Positions 15,134-23,066 of a stretch of DNA of 40,839 bases are shown in pieces (position 1 is the first letter of the stretch; each line of letters opens with the position of its first letter). The position numbers and the translations under genes are program-made. A model generated the notes under the pieces. The model was not told where the DNA came from. It saw only the letters and a list, made by a program, of their open reading frames with translations, and did no database searches. Source of the stretch: Bacteroidota bacterium. Its GTDB lineage: Bacteria > Bacteroidota > Bacteroidia > Chitinophagales > Saprospiraceae. The stretch lies in assembly GCA_030147525.1 (NCBI GenBank), contig JASBVF010000008.1, forward strand, positions 90,357-131,195, in the 5' to 3' direction.

Positions 15134-16249
15134 ATGCACATTCAACCTTTTCAGGCACTTTATCCGATCTCGGATTTAATCCCTTCTCCGGAATATTTTT
15201 TTTCCAGCATTAAGGAAAAATACAACGAGTACTATCAAGGCGGATTTTATAAAAAAATGCCGCAGGAGGGCCTGTACATCCAGCAAATCGAAACTCAGCA
15301 CCGCAAATTCCTGGGCCTCATCGCCTGCGTCGATATTCAGGATTATCTCAGTGGTTTTGTCAAACGCCATGAAAACACAATCGCCAGCTCGGAGCAGGAG
15401 CAAATGCGGCAGATGTTGCTTCGCAATGCCCAAACCAAGCCCGTGATGCTCACCTATCGCAACAACCTGGATATCAATTCCTTGCTGCAAAATTTTATAG
15501 AAAACAACGCCCCTTTCATGGAAGTCCTGTTCGAAGAGACCAGCGAGCGGCACACCGTTTGGGAAATCAAGGACGGTCAGGAAATCAAGCAATTACAGGA
15601 ACTGTTTCTTGAAAAAGTGCCAATCACCTACATCGCTGACGGCCATCACCGCACCTCCACCACTGCACGAATGTTCAAACGGTTTGGTCCGGAACGACCG
15701 GACAATCCTTACCGCTGGCTGATGTGCGCCCTCTACCCGGCTTCAGGGCTCGAAATCCACGACTTCAACCGCATCATTTCCGGTTTGACGGACTTGTCAC
15801 CCACGGTTTTTATGGCAAAGCTTTCCCGCATTTTCGAGATCGAGTTGCTTGAGCGTGCAGCAAAACCACAGCAAAAATTCGAACTAACCATGCTCCTCGA
15901 TCACGAGTGGTACCGCCTTCACTGGCGGCAAAAAGTGCTGGACAGATTTAAAAAAGATCCTATCCTCCTCGATGTTAACCTACTCAACCAGAAGGTTTTA
16001 AAAAATATTCTCGGCATCCAGAATGTGCGCACCGACCAGCGGATCAAATACGTGCAAGGCCCCAAAGGACTCGATGAGGTACGGGAAAAAACGCTGAAAA
16101 ACGACGAGCGTCTCGCCTTTTGCCTCTTCCCGGTCAGTATGGAAGATTTCCTTGCCGTTTCTGAAGCCGACGGAGTTTTACCGCCAAAGTCAACCTGGTT
16201 CGAGCCCCGGATTCGGAGTGGATTGCTTGTTATACAGTACGCGCACTAA
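15134..16249 (+). CDS. DUF1015 family protein (possible ParB/SerK-like fold)
   Basis: A 371-residue cytosolic protein of the DUF1015 family. The signature IADGHHRTSTTARMF lies near residue 170, followed by YRWLMCALYPASGLEIHDFN, which aligns with the family core. The N-terminus MHIQPFQALYP matches the usual start. It is slightly short compared with typical members of about 400. Function is not established. The DGHHR motif resembles the nucleotide-binding motif of ParB/sulfiredoxin-fold proteins, including the free-serine kinases SbnI and SerK, so a kinase-like activity is possible (inference). In other Bacteroidota this family can lie near serine-biosynthesis genes; none is seen here. Thiolase follows after 68 bp. 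Confidence 0.88.
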   Translation: MHIQPFQALYPISDLIPSPEYFFSSIKEKYNEYYQGGFYKKMPQEGLYIQQIETQHRKFLGLIACVDIQDYLSGFVKRHENTIASSEQEQMRQMLLRNAQTKPVMLTYRNNLDINSLLQNFIENNAPFMEVLFEETSERHTVWEIKDGQEIKQLQELFLEKVPITYIADGHHRTSTTARMFKRFGPERPDNPYRWLMCALYPASGLEIHDFNRIISGLTDLSPTVFMAKLSRIFEIELLERAAKPQQKFELTMLLDHEWYRLHWRQKVLDRFKKDPILLDVNLLNQKVLKNILGIQNVRTDQRIKYVQGPKGLDEVREKTLKNDERLAFCLFPVSMEDFLAVSEADGVLPPKSTWFEPRIRSGLLVIQYAH

Positions 16250-16317
16250 GTTTTTTTATTTTAAAAGTGCGACATTTGCGCTCGAAATTTTATTCGCCTA
16301 ATCAAAATCAAACCATA

Positions 16318-17496
16318 ATGCAAGAAGTATTTATCGTCTCCGCTGTCCGTACGCCTATCGGTAGTTTCGGCGGCATTTTATCCGGCATTTCCGCCACGGA
16401 CCTGGGCGCAGCCGCTATCAAAGGCGCCCTCGAACACGCAGGTGTTTCACCTAACCAGGTCGAGGAAGTCCTCATGGGCAACGTCGTCTCCGCAAACCTG
16501 GGCCAGGCGCCGGCCCGGCAAGCTGCCCGTTCGGCAGGAATCCCCGACAATGTTCCCTGTACCACGGTTAATAAAGTTTGTGCCTCCGGCATGAAATGCA
16601 TCATGTTCGGCGCCCAGAGTATCATGCTTGGCCACAACGACATCGTCGTAGCCGGCGGCATGGAAAACATGTCTGCTGTCCCCTACTACGTTCCGAACGC
16701 ACGCTGGGGTTACAAATATGGCGACTCATCGCTGATTGACGGCCTTTCGAAAGATGGCTTGCTCGATGTTTACGACCAGTGTGCCATGGGCGTTTTCGCT
16801 GATCGGACCGGTGCGAAATACAATATCTCCCGGGAAGAGCAGGACGCTTTCGCCATCAGCAGTTACAAGCGTTCGGCCGCATCCACCGAAGCCGGGCTTT
16901 TCAAAGCTGAAATTGTTGGAGTACCCGTTCCGCAACGCAAGGGCGATCCGATCCTGGTGACCGAGGATGAGGAGTTCAAAAAAGTCATGTTTGACAAAAT
17001 ACCCGGCCTCCGTCCGGCTTTCACCAAAGACGGCACCGTGACGGCCGCCAACGCTTCCACCATTAACGACGGGGCTTCAGCGCTGGTGCTCGTTTCAGCA
17101 AAAAAACTGAAGGAACTGAACCTCAAGCCACTGGCCCGCATCGTCTCCTTCGCCGATGCCGAGCAGGAACCGGCCTGGTTTACCACCACCCCCGCTATCG
17201 CTGCCCCAAAGGCACTCAAGCGGGCCGGCTTGAAAAAAGAAGACATTGACTTTTTTGAAGTGAACGAAGCTTTTTCCGTGGTGGCTTTGGCTTTTGAAAA
17301 ACTCATGGAAATCGATCACGAACAAACGAATGTCTTCGGTGGAGCAGTATCGCTCGGGCACCCGCTCGGGGCATCCGGCGCCCGGATTGTGACAACACTT
17401 AACAACGTACTGCACCAGCGTGACGGACGTTATGGCCTGGCTGCCATCTGCAACGGCGGTGGCGGCGCTTCAGCGCTGATTCTGGAGCGGGTGTAA
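16318..17496 (+). CDS. Acetyl-CoA acetyltransferase (thiolase II)
   Basis: A 392-residue biosynthetic-type thiolase, reversibly condensing two acetyl-CoA to acetoacetyl-CoA. The catalytic triad is visible at the same numbering as the Zoogloea enzyme: C88 in NKVCASGMK, H348 in GHPLGASGAR and C378 in CNGGGGASALI. NEAFSVVALAFE supplies the usual NEAF motif. The ATG at 16318 (MQEVFIVSAVRTPIG) is the family-typical start; upstream in-frame codons are rejected. It may be transcribed with the DUF1015 gene or from its own promoter in the A/T-rich 68-bp spacer. A terminator follows. Confidence 0.96.
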   Translation: MQEVFIVSAVRTPIGSFGGILSGISATDLGAAAIKGALEHAGVSPNQVEEVLMGNVVSANLGQAPARQAARSAGIPDNVPCTTVNKVCASGMKCIMFGAQSIMLGHNDIVVAGGMENMSAVPYYVPNARWGYKYGDSSLIDGLSKDGLLDVYDQCAMGVFADRTGAKYNISREEQDAFAISSYKRSAASTEAGLFKAEIVGVPVPQRKGDPILVTEDEEFKKVMFDKIPGLRPAFTKDGTVTAANASTINDGASALVLVSAKKLKELNLKPLARIVSFADAEQEPAWFTTTPAIAAPKALKRAGLKKEDIDFFEVNEAFSVVALAFEKLMEIDHEQTNVFGGAVSLGHPLGASGARIVTTLNNVLHQRDGRYGLAAICNGGGGASALILERV

Positions 17497-17518
17497 AATT
17501 TTTCTTTAAAATAAAAAG

Positions 17519-17561
17519 ACGTGGTCAAAAAGCACAACCAGCTTATGGCCACGTTTTTTTT
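17519..17561 (+). terminator. Rho-independent terminator after thiolase gene
   Basis: ACGTGGTC (17519-17526) pairs with GGCCACGT (17547-17554), including one G-U pair, and is followed by eight T residues. A second weaker hairpin, GACAGG (17575-17580) with CCTGTC (17591-17596) and then TTTT, lies just beyond. Confidence 0.75.
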
Positions 17562-17676
17562 AATGTTTCCGGCGGACAGGAATGGGTTTCCCTGTCTTTT
17601 ACTTTCCATTTCCCAAAGTTCTGATTAGTTTTAGCCCCGCCATTTTTCACCGTCACAAACAGAACAATTGCCACCA

Positions 17677-18474
17677 ATGAAAAAAATTCTCGTCCCTACC
17701 GACTTTTCGGACAATGCGCTCAATGCTGCCAATTACGCCATTTCAGTTGCCAAAATACTGCACGGCAGTATCACATTATTACATACTTACCACAGTACTC
17801 AACCCACCGGCATTATGAAGTCTATGGATTCGGTGCTGGAAAAGGATGCAGAAAATGACATGAACTCCTTCATCAAAAAGCTGCCGGGTGAGGTGACGGT
17901 CAATTCTAAAATCCTGAGAGGAGAAGCCGTTTCTGCCATCGCCACCCTGTCGAAGGATTTCGACCTGGTCGTGATGGGGACACAAGGCGCCAGCGGCCTG
18001 AAAGAGGTTTTCATCGGCAGCGTTACCGGCGGCGTCATGCGGCATACCCAAACGCCGGTGCTGGCCATACCGGGTGAATACAACTTCCGGCCAATCCAAA
18101 ACGTCGGTTTTGCTGTCGCCAACCTGCAACTGTACAGCCAGGAAGCTACAACCCTGGTAAAAGAACTCGTTGATCAGCTGAAAGCCCAGGTTTTCGTATT
18201 TCACCAAAGCGATAGCATGGAAGCCGAAGTAGAGGTACCCTCCAACCTGGATTGGATGGGCGACATCCCTTACACCGTGTCGATCGTCAACAACAGTAAA
18301 GGGTTGGATGCGAACATCCACGATTTTGTTGAAAAAAAGGAAATCGGCCTGCTCTGCATGGTAAGGCGCAAAAGGAATTACACCGGCTTTTTTGAGCGGC
18401 TTTTCAAGGATAGCGTCACCCTGACGCATGTTTTTCACTGTAAAATACCGCTGCTCATCCTGCACAGCGAGTAA
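17677..18474 (+). CDS. Universal stress protein, tandem Usp domains
   Basis: A 266-residue protein with two Usp domains, about residues 1-140 and 145-266. The first begins MKKILVPTDFSDNALNAANY and carries the complete ATP-binding pattern G-2x-G-9x-G-S within MGTQGASGLKEVFIGSVTGG. The second is diverged and lacks this motif, ending VTLTHVFHCKIPLLILHS. Two-domain UspA proteins are common in Bacteroidota stress and stationary-phase responses. The ATG at 17677 is chosen over an in-frame TTG three codons earlier. Convergent with the V-ATPase operon, separated by a word-repeat hairpin. Confidence 0.94.
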   Translation: MKKILVPTDFSDNALNAANYAISVAKILHGSITLLHTYHSTQPTGIMKSMDSVLEKDAENDMNSFIKKLPGEVTVNSKILRGEAVSAIATLSKDFDLVVMGTQGASGLKEVFIGSVTGGVMRHTQTPVLAIPGEYNFRPIQNVGFAVANLQLYSQEATTLVKELVDQLKAQVFVFHQSDSMEAEVEVPSNLDWMGDIPYTVSIVNNSKGLDANIHDFVEKKEIGLLCMVRRKRNYTGFFERLFKDSVTLTHVFHCKIPLLILHSE

Positions 18475-18481
18475 TTCTTTC

Positions 18482-18562
18482 GGGTTGAGGAGGGTTGATA
18501 ATGTTGATAAGGGTTGATGAGACTGATCAACTTTTTCATCTCTCCTCAACCCTTATCAACCT
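18482..18562. repeat. Word-repeat foldback between usp and ntpK (convergent)
   Basis: Repeated words of the type GGGTTGATAA run over 18482-18520 and reappear inverted in 18541-18562. The best arms are GTTGATAAGGGTTGA (18503-18517) and its exact reverse complement at 18546-18560. It fills the 95-bp spacer between two convergent stops and could end transcripts from both sides. Confidence 0.78.
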
Positions 18563-18569
18563 TCGCCAA

Positions 18570-19028
<459 letters not shown>

Positions 19029-19032
19029 TTAA

Positions 19033-19124
19033 TATTGTTTTATTGTTGGATTGCTTGATTGTTAGATTGTTGGATTGCTGGCCTTGTCGCAACAACAATC
19101 AAACAATCCAGCAATCCAGCAATT
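19033..19124. repeat. Octamer foldback between ntpK and ntpI
   Basis: Octamers of the form ATTGNTNG run in tandem from about 19033. Arms 19041-19072 and 19093-19124 are 32 bp each and complementary at 28 positions, with a 20-nt loop. It occupies almost the whole spacer between the ntpI stop and the ntpK start, in the middle of an operon. Confidence 0.82.
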
Positions 19125-19127
19125 ATT

Positions 19128-20915
19128 TTATACTTTTTTCTCAAACGGCTTGTACGCCTTGCCGCCTCCTTCGAAGCCGGCATTTTTATAAAATTCCACG
19201 AACGTCAAACGCAACGGGTGCACGAACGAACCCAGCGATGCGATGAGCAGATTGGCCGCATGGCCCACCACCAGCATGATCACGAACAGCACAGGCCCGA
19301 GGCCCGGAATGCCATGCAGCACCCGCAGGGCAATGTCGTTGATCACAAAACCCAGGATGGCGCTCGAAATGCCCAGCGCAAACAAACGAATGTAGCTCAG
19401 CAGATCGCCGAAAAATCCGGTGATGCCGTATAGTTCCCACAGCCCCTTACCCAGCCTGCCGAAAATCCCCGCTTCGGGGTCGTTGAACAACAGGATGATG
19501 CCCACGCCCGTCCAGGCAGTCCAGGTGGAAAATGGTGCGGCCATTTTCAAAACACCAATATCGATGAGGCTCACCAGCAGGATAATCCAGCCAACCGGCG
19601 TGAGGGCGTATTTGAAACCATGTTGCCGGGTGAGGTTGAGCGTTTTAACCACAAGGCCAAAAAGTATCTGCACCACACCCAGGATCAGCGCAAGCTGGAA
19701 GGCTTGGTCGCTGTTGATCATGACACTTCGAATATTTCCCAGCCAGGCGAATTGGTCTTCCAGCAGATTGACACCAAAGAACGTCCCCGTCAGCGTTCCG
19801 AAAATGATGGTGGCCAGACCGAGCCATTGCACCAGCGAAATCAGGGATTTCACCTCTTCCTTTGCCCGGAATTTGTAGATCGTCGCCCCCAGCAGCACCA
19901 CGATGCCGTAGCCCGCATCGCCGAGGCAGAAGCCGAAAAACATCATGAAAAACGGCGCAAAAAACGGCGTCAGATCCAGCTCGGCATACGACGGCAGTGC
20001 GAACAACTTTCCGATCGGTTCGAAGAGACTGGCGTAGCGGTTGTTTTTGAGTAAAATGGGCGGATTGTCTTTCGGTTTTGGCTTTTCAGCGATGTAAACG
20101 ACGGACATTTTTTCACAAAAATCGATGAGCGCCTGCTCTTTGGTCTCGGGAACGAATCCTTCGAGCAACATGACCGCCTCTTCCGCCTCGGGCGCTGTCT
20201 GGCCAAGGACGTCCGCCATGTCCAGTTCCTCCTCGATGTGCAACAATGTTTTTTCCAGATGGGGTAAACTCTGCACAGCGTGCCGGTCGAGTTCCCGGTT
20301 AGATGCTTCGATGTCAGCCTCCAGGGCGGCCTTTTTTTCTTTTAGTTCTGAAAGTGAAAACCGGGGCGCAGGCAGTTCCTCAGCCTGAATATCGAGCTTG
20401 TCGTCCGGCCGGCTGAACACCACGAAATACTGATCCGGCGGGATGGTGTTGATGATTTCCAGGGTGTACCATTCCTGCCAGAGCAGGTTAAATTTTTTCT
20501 CCGGGCAAATGAAAAACCGCAGTTCGACACCGGCGTCGTTTTTCAGGCGTTCCACCACTTCGGGTGAAAAATCGCCCCAGGGCTCGAGGTAGCTGATTTC
20601 CTTGTCGAGCGTGGCCAGTTGCTGGCGATTGCGCTCCAATTCCGCATTCAGGTCGAGCACGGTGCGGACGATGGCGAGGCCGTGTGGTTGGTGGGCCGGC
20701 GTTGCGGGTTCCTGCTTTTCGACCTTGCGCTTTTTCAACTGTTGGATGACGCCGCTGACCTCTTTGTGCATCAATTTTTTACGGGTCGTTTCCTCCGTTG
20801 GCTCAGGATTTTTACGCCCGACGTGCAACACCCCCACCTCCCGAACACCTTCCAGGAAGGCTTCGTAGTCCGAGTGATGGACGAGGAACGCATATTTTTT
20901 CATCGGTACGATCAT
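19128..20915 (-). CDS. ntpI: V-type ATPase subunit I (membrane stator, a-subunit)
   Basis: A 595-residue stator subunit. Residues 1-300 are the soluble, partly coiled-coil arm (LERNRQQLATLDKEISYLE; later a KKAALEADIEASNREL stretch). Residues about 310-595 hold seven to eight membrane helices. The essential arginine facing the rotor lies in LLSYIRLFALGISSAILGF. It forms the ion half-channels with subunit K. The ATG at 20915 gives the family-typical MIVPMKKYAF start; ATG 20903 is an alternative. Length is near the short bacterial version (about 600-650). Confidence 0.95.
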   Translation of the reverse strand: MIVPMKKYAFLVHHSDYEAFLEGVREVGVLHVGRKNPEPTEETTRKKLMHKEVSGVIQQLKKRKVEKQEPATPAHQPHGLAIVRTVLDLNAELERNRQQLATLDKEISYLEPWGDFSPEVVERLKNDAGVELRFFICPEKKFNLLWQEWYTLEIINTIPPDQYFVVFSRPDDKLDIQAEELPAPRFSLSELKEKKAALEADIEASNRELDRHAVQSLPHLEKTLLHIEEELDMADVLGQTAPEAEEAVMLLEGFVPETKEQALIDFCEKMSVVYIAEKPKPKDNPPILLKNNRYASLFEPIGKLFALPSYAELDLTPFFAPFFMMFFGFCLGDAGYGIVVLLGATIYKFRAKEEVKSLISLVQWLGLATIIFGTLTGTFFGVNLLEDQFAWLGNIRSVMINSDQAFQLALILGVVQILFGLVVKTLNLTRQHGFKYALTPVGWIILLVSLIDIGVLKMAAPFSTWTAWTGVGIILLFNDPEAGIFGRLGKGLWELYGITGFFGDLLSYIRLFALGISSAILGFVINDIALRVLHGIPGLGPVLFVIMLVVGHAANLLIASLGSFVHPLRLTFVEFYKNAGFEGGGKAYKPFEKKV

Positions 20916-20920
20916 AGTCC

Positions 20921-21001
20921 TGGTAAATTGGTGAATTGGTAAATTGGTGAATCAGGCTGGGGGCTACCCCAATTTACTAATTCACCAATTCACTAATTCA
21001 C
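20921..21001. repeat. 81-bp octamer foldback, copy 1 (ntpI/ntpD spacer)
   Basis: Octamers GGTAAATT and GGTGAATT alternate. Arms 20923-20952 and 20972-21001 are 30 bp, complementary at 25 positions. Inside is a bulge and a 5-bp stem TGGGG-GCTA-CCCCA (20958-20971). The right arm includes the last two codons and the stop of ntpD. It is nearly identical (78 of 81) to the element at 21599-21679. Confidence 0.88.
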
Positions 21002-21595
21002 AGATTCTCTCTGCTGTTGCCGGTTTTTCAGGATTTTCTGCGCTGATTTGGCCAGGTTCTCTTCATCTTCCATGAAGCGTTTTATTTTCAAAATGGCCTC
21101 CTCGTACGCCGGTATCTGATTTTTTTCATACAGGTTCACTTTTTGGGTAGTCTTCTTCCGGGCCCGTTCGAGCAGCATCATTTTGCGGATGGCGAACTGC
21201 CGTTCGATGCCGATGCTGGCCAGTTTTTTTAAAATTTCAATCCCGTCGTTGAACCAGTGCGGCCGGTTGAACAGGCTGAATTCTTTCACCTCAAACTCCA
21301 CCCCGGCCAGCGACGGCGTCGGTACCCCTGCGATTTTTTTCGCCCCCATTTTCACTTCGCAAACCTCCACCAGCGATGGGTCAAACTCCGCCCACAGCCT
21401 CGCCATGTTGTCGTACTGCCGGATGAAGTGCTGTAACTCCTCTTCCAGCCGGTGCGACTCCTGCCGTGCTTTTTTGACCTCCGTGCGCAGGGCCGCCTCC
21501 TTGTTTTTCAACACCGGCAACGCCTTCTGGCGGGTCTTCAGCTGCTTGTTCAGATCCTGCAGCGAGGTTTTGTTGTATTGAAATTTGATGGCCAT
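20993..21595 (-). CDS. ntpD: V-type ATPase subunit D (central rotor shaft)
   Basis: A 200-residue central-shaft subunit, largely two long helices that form a coiled coil: N-terminal FQYNKTSLQDLNKQLKTRQK and C-terminal residues about 140-200 (LLERARKKTTQKVNLYEKNQ). Length matches bacterial NtpD (about 200-210). It rotates inside the A3B3 head and couples ATP hydrolysis to the K ring. The final codons (V, N, stop) are provided by a word-repeat element, so its C-terminus appears to have been set by that sequence. Both flanks carry near-identical 81-bp hairpins. Confidence 0.95.
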   Translation of the reverse strand: MAIKFQYNKTSLQDLNKQLKTRQKALPVLKNKEAALRTEVKKARQESHRLEEELQHFIRQYDNMARLWAEFDPSLVEVCEVKMGAKKIAGVPTPSLAGVEFEVKEFSLFNRPHWFNDGIEILKKLASIGIERQFAIRKMMLLERARKKTTQKVNLYEKNQIPAYEEAILKIKRFMEDEENLAKSAQKILKNRQQQRESVN

Positions 21596-21598
21596 TGT

Positions 21599-21679
21599 TG
21601 GTAAATTGGTGAATTGGTAAATTGGTGAATTAGGCTGGGAGCTATCCCAATTTACTAATTCACCAATTCACTAATTCAC
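21599..21679. repeat. 81-bp octamer foldback, copy 2 (ntpD/ntpB spacer)
   Basis: Same architecture as the copy at 20921-21001, with three base differences. Two are paired: the inner stem is TGGGA-GCTA-TCCCA (21636-21649), where G-C of copy 1 is replaced by A-T. It begins 3 bp upstream of the ntpD start codon and its right end contains the ntpB stop codon TGA. Confidence 0.88.
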
Positions 21680-22992
21680 TTCCAATACTTCTCCACAAAC
21701 TCCCGCTTCACCGCCACTTCTTCGGGAGCAAAGTTTTTTGCAAACAACTCCCAGGTCGTATCGAGCATGTCGGTGGTGCCGATGTTCACGTCGATGGCCA
21801 GGAGTCTGTCGGAGTATTCTTTTGCAAATTCAAGTGTTCGTTGGTCATATTCTGTCAGGTCGAAACCGTTTTCCAGCTTGGTGCGGGCGTTGGCGGCGTC
21901 GGCGTAGAGACGAACGGCGGCGTTCATCACCTGCGGGTGGTCGGCCCGGGTTTTCTTTCCGATCACTAGCTGCTTCAAGCGGGAAAGACTCCTGAAGGGG
22001 TCGACGACAACCTTGCCGATCTCCGTATCCCGGCGCAGGAAGAGTTGCCCTTCGGTGATATAGCCAGTGTTGTCGGGGATGGCGTGCGTGATGTCGCCGC
22101 CGGACAGCGTGGTCACGGCGATGATCGTGATGGAGCCGCCTTCCTCGAACTGCACCGCCTTTTCGTACAGCTTCGCCAGGTCGGAATAGAGCGAACCGGG
22201 CATACTGTCCTTCGACGGAATCTGGTCCATGCGGTTGGACACGATACTCAGGGCATCGGCGTAGAGCGTCATGTCCGTAAGCAGCACGAGCACTTTTTCG
22301 TTTTTGTCCACGGCAAAATACTCGGCGGCCGTCAATGCCATGTCGGGCACGAGCAGACGCTCCACGGGCGGGTCTTCCGTCGTGTTCACGAAGCTGATGA
22401 TGCGATGCAAAGCCCCGGCATTTTCAAAAATATCTTTAAAAAACAGGTAGTCGTCGTTGCTTAGCCCCATACCGCCGAGGATGATTTTGTCAGCTTCGGC
22501 ACGCAGGGCCACCATCGCCATCACCTGGTTGAACGGCTGGTCGGGGTCGGCGAAGAACGGGATTTTCTGCCCGGTCACCAGCGTGTTGTTCAGGTCGATG
22601 CCGGCGATGCCGGTGGCGATGAGTTCAGAAGGCTGCTTGCGCCGCACGGGGTTCACCGAAGGGCCACCGATTTCACGTTCCTCGCCTTCTACCTGCGGAC
22701 CGCCGTCAATGGGTTCGCCGTAGGCGTTGAAAAAACGGCCGGCCAGTTCGTCGCCTACTTTGAGCGTGGGCGGTTTTCCTGAAAAAATGACCTCAGCGTT
22801 CGTGCGGATACCTTCCGTTCCGGAAAAGATCTGCAAGGTGACGTTATCGCCTACGATCTTCACGACCTGCGCCGGGCGGCCGTCCACGAGGGCCAGTTCT
22901 TCGTAACCTACGCCGGTGGCTTTCACCGTGCAGGTGGCCTTGGTGATCTGGCCGATTTTGGTATAAATGCGTTGCAGTGCTTTCGTTTCCAT
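21676..22992 (-). CDS. ntpB: V-type ATPase subunit B (non-catalytic head)
   Basis: A 438-residue non-catalytic head subunit from the ATG at 22992 (METKALQRIYTKIGQITKAT); an ATG at 23052 would read through the upstream repeat and is rejected. The N-terminal beta barrel is followed by the nucleotide-fold domain without a Walker A lysine: the P-loop place reads GQKIPFFADPDQPFNQ instead of the usual IPIFSGSGLPHN-like form. RLLVPDMALTAAEYFAVD and VLVLLTDMTLYADALSIVSN are strong B-subunit landmarks. It forms the alternating A3B3 hexamer with subunit A. The stop codon lies in a word-repeat element. Confidence 0.96.
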   Translation of the reverse strand: METKALQRIYTKIGQITKATCTVKATGVGYEELALVDGRPAQVVKIVGDNVTLQIFSGTEGIRTNAEVIFSGKPPTLKVGDELAGRFFNAYGEPIDGGPQVEGEEREIGGPSVNPVRRKQPSELIATGIAGIDLNNTLVTGQKIPFFADPDQPFNQVMAMVALRAEADKIILGGMGLSNDDYLFFKDIFENAGALHRIISFVNTTEDPPVERLLVPDMALTAAEYFAVDKNEKVLVLLTDMTLYADALSIVSNRMDQIPSKDSMPGSLYSDLAKLYEKAVQFEEGGSITIIAVTTLSGGDITHAIPDNTGYITEGQLFLRRDTEIGKVVVDPFRSLSRLKQLVIGKKTRADHPQVMNAAVRLYADAANARTKLENGFDLTEYDQRTLEFAKEYSDRLLAIDVNIGTTDMLDTTWELFAKNFAPEEVAVKREFVEKYWK

Positions 22993-23000
22993 CTTTTGAT

Positions 23001-23066
23001 AATGATGAATGATGAACGATGACTGATGAACTCGCTGCTGTTCATCATTCATCGTTCATCATTCAT
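23001..23066. repeat. Heptamer foldback between ntpB and ntpA
   Basis: Heptamers built on ATGATGA. Arms 23005-23030 and 23041-23066 are 26 bp, complementary at 25 positions, with a 10-nt loop CTCGCTGCTG. The ntpA stop codon TGA (23063-23065) lies inside the right arm. This is the most perfect hairpin of the class in this window. Confidence 0.88.

Noticed and set aside
20921-21679. The two 81-bp copies flanking ntpD considered as insertion-sequence ends or a composite mobile element
   Set aside because: No transposase lies between them, ntpD is an essential operon gene in its normal place, no target-site duplication is visible, and related elements with other words occupy the neighbouring spacers.
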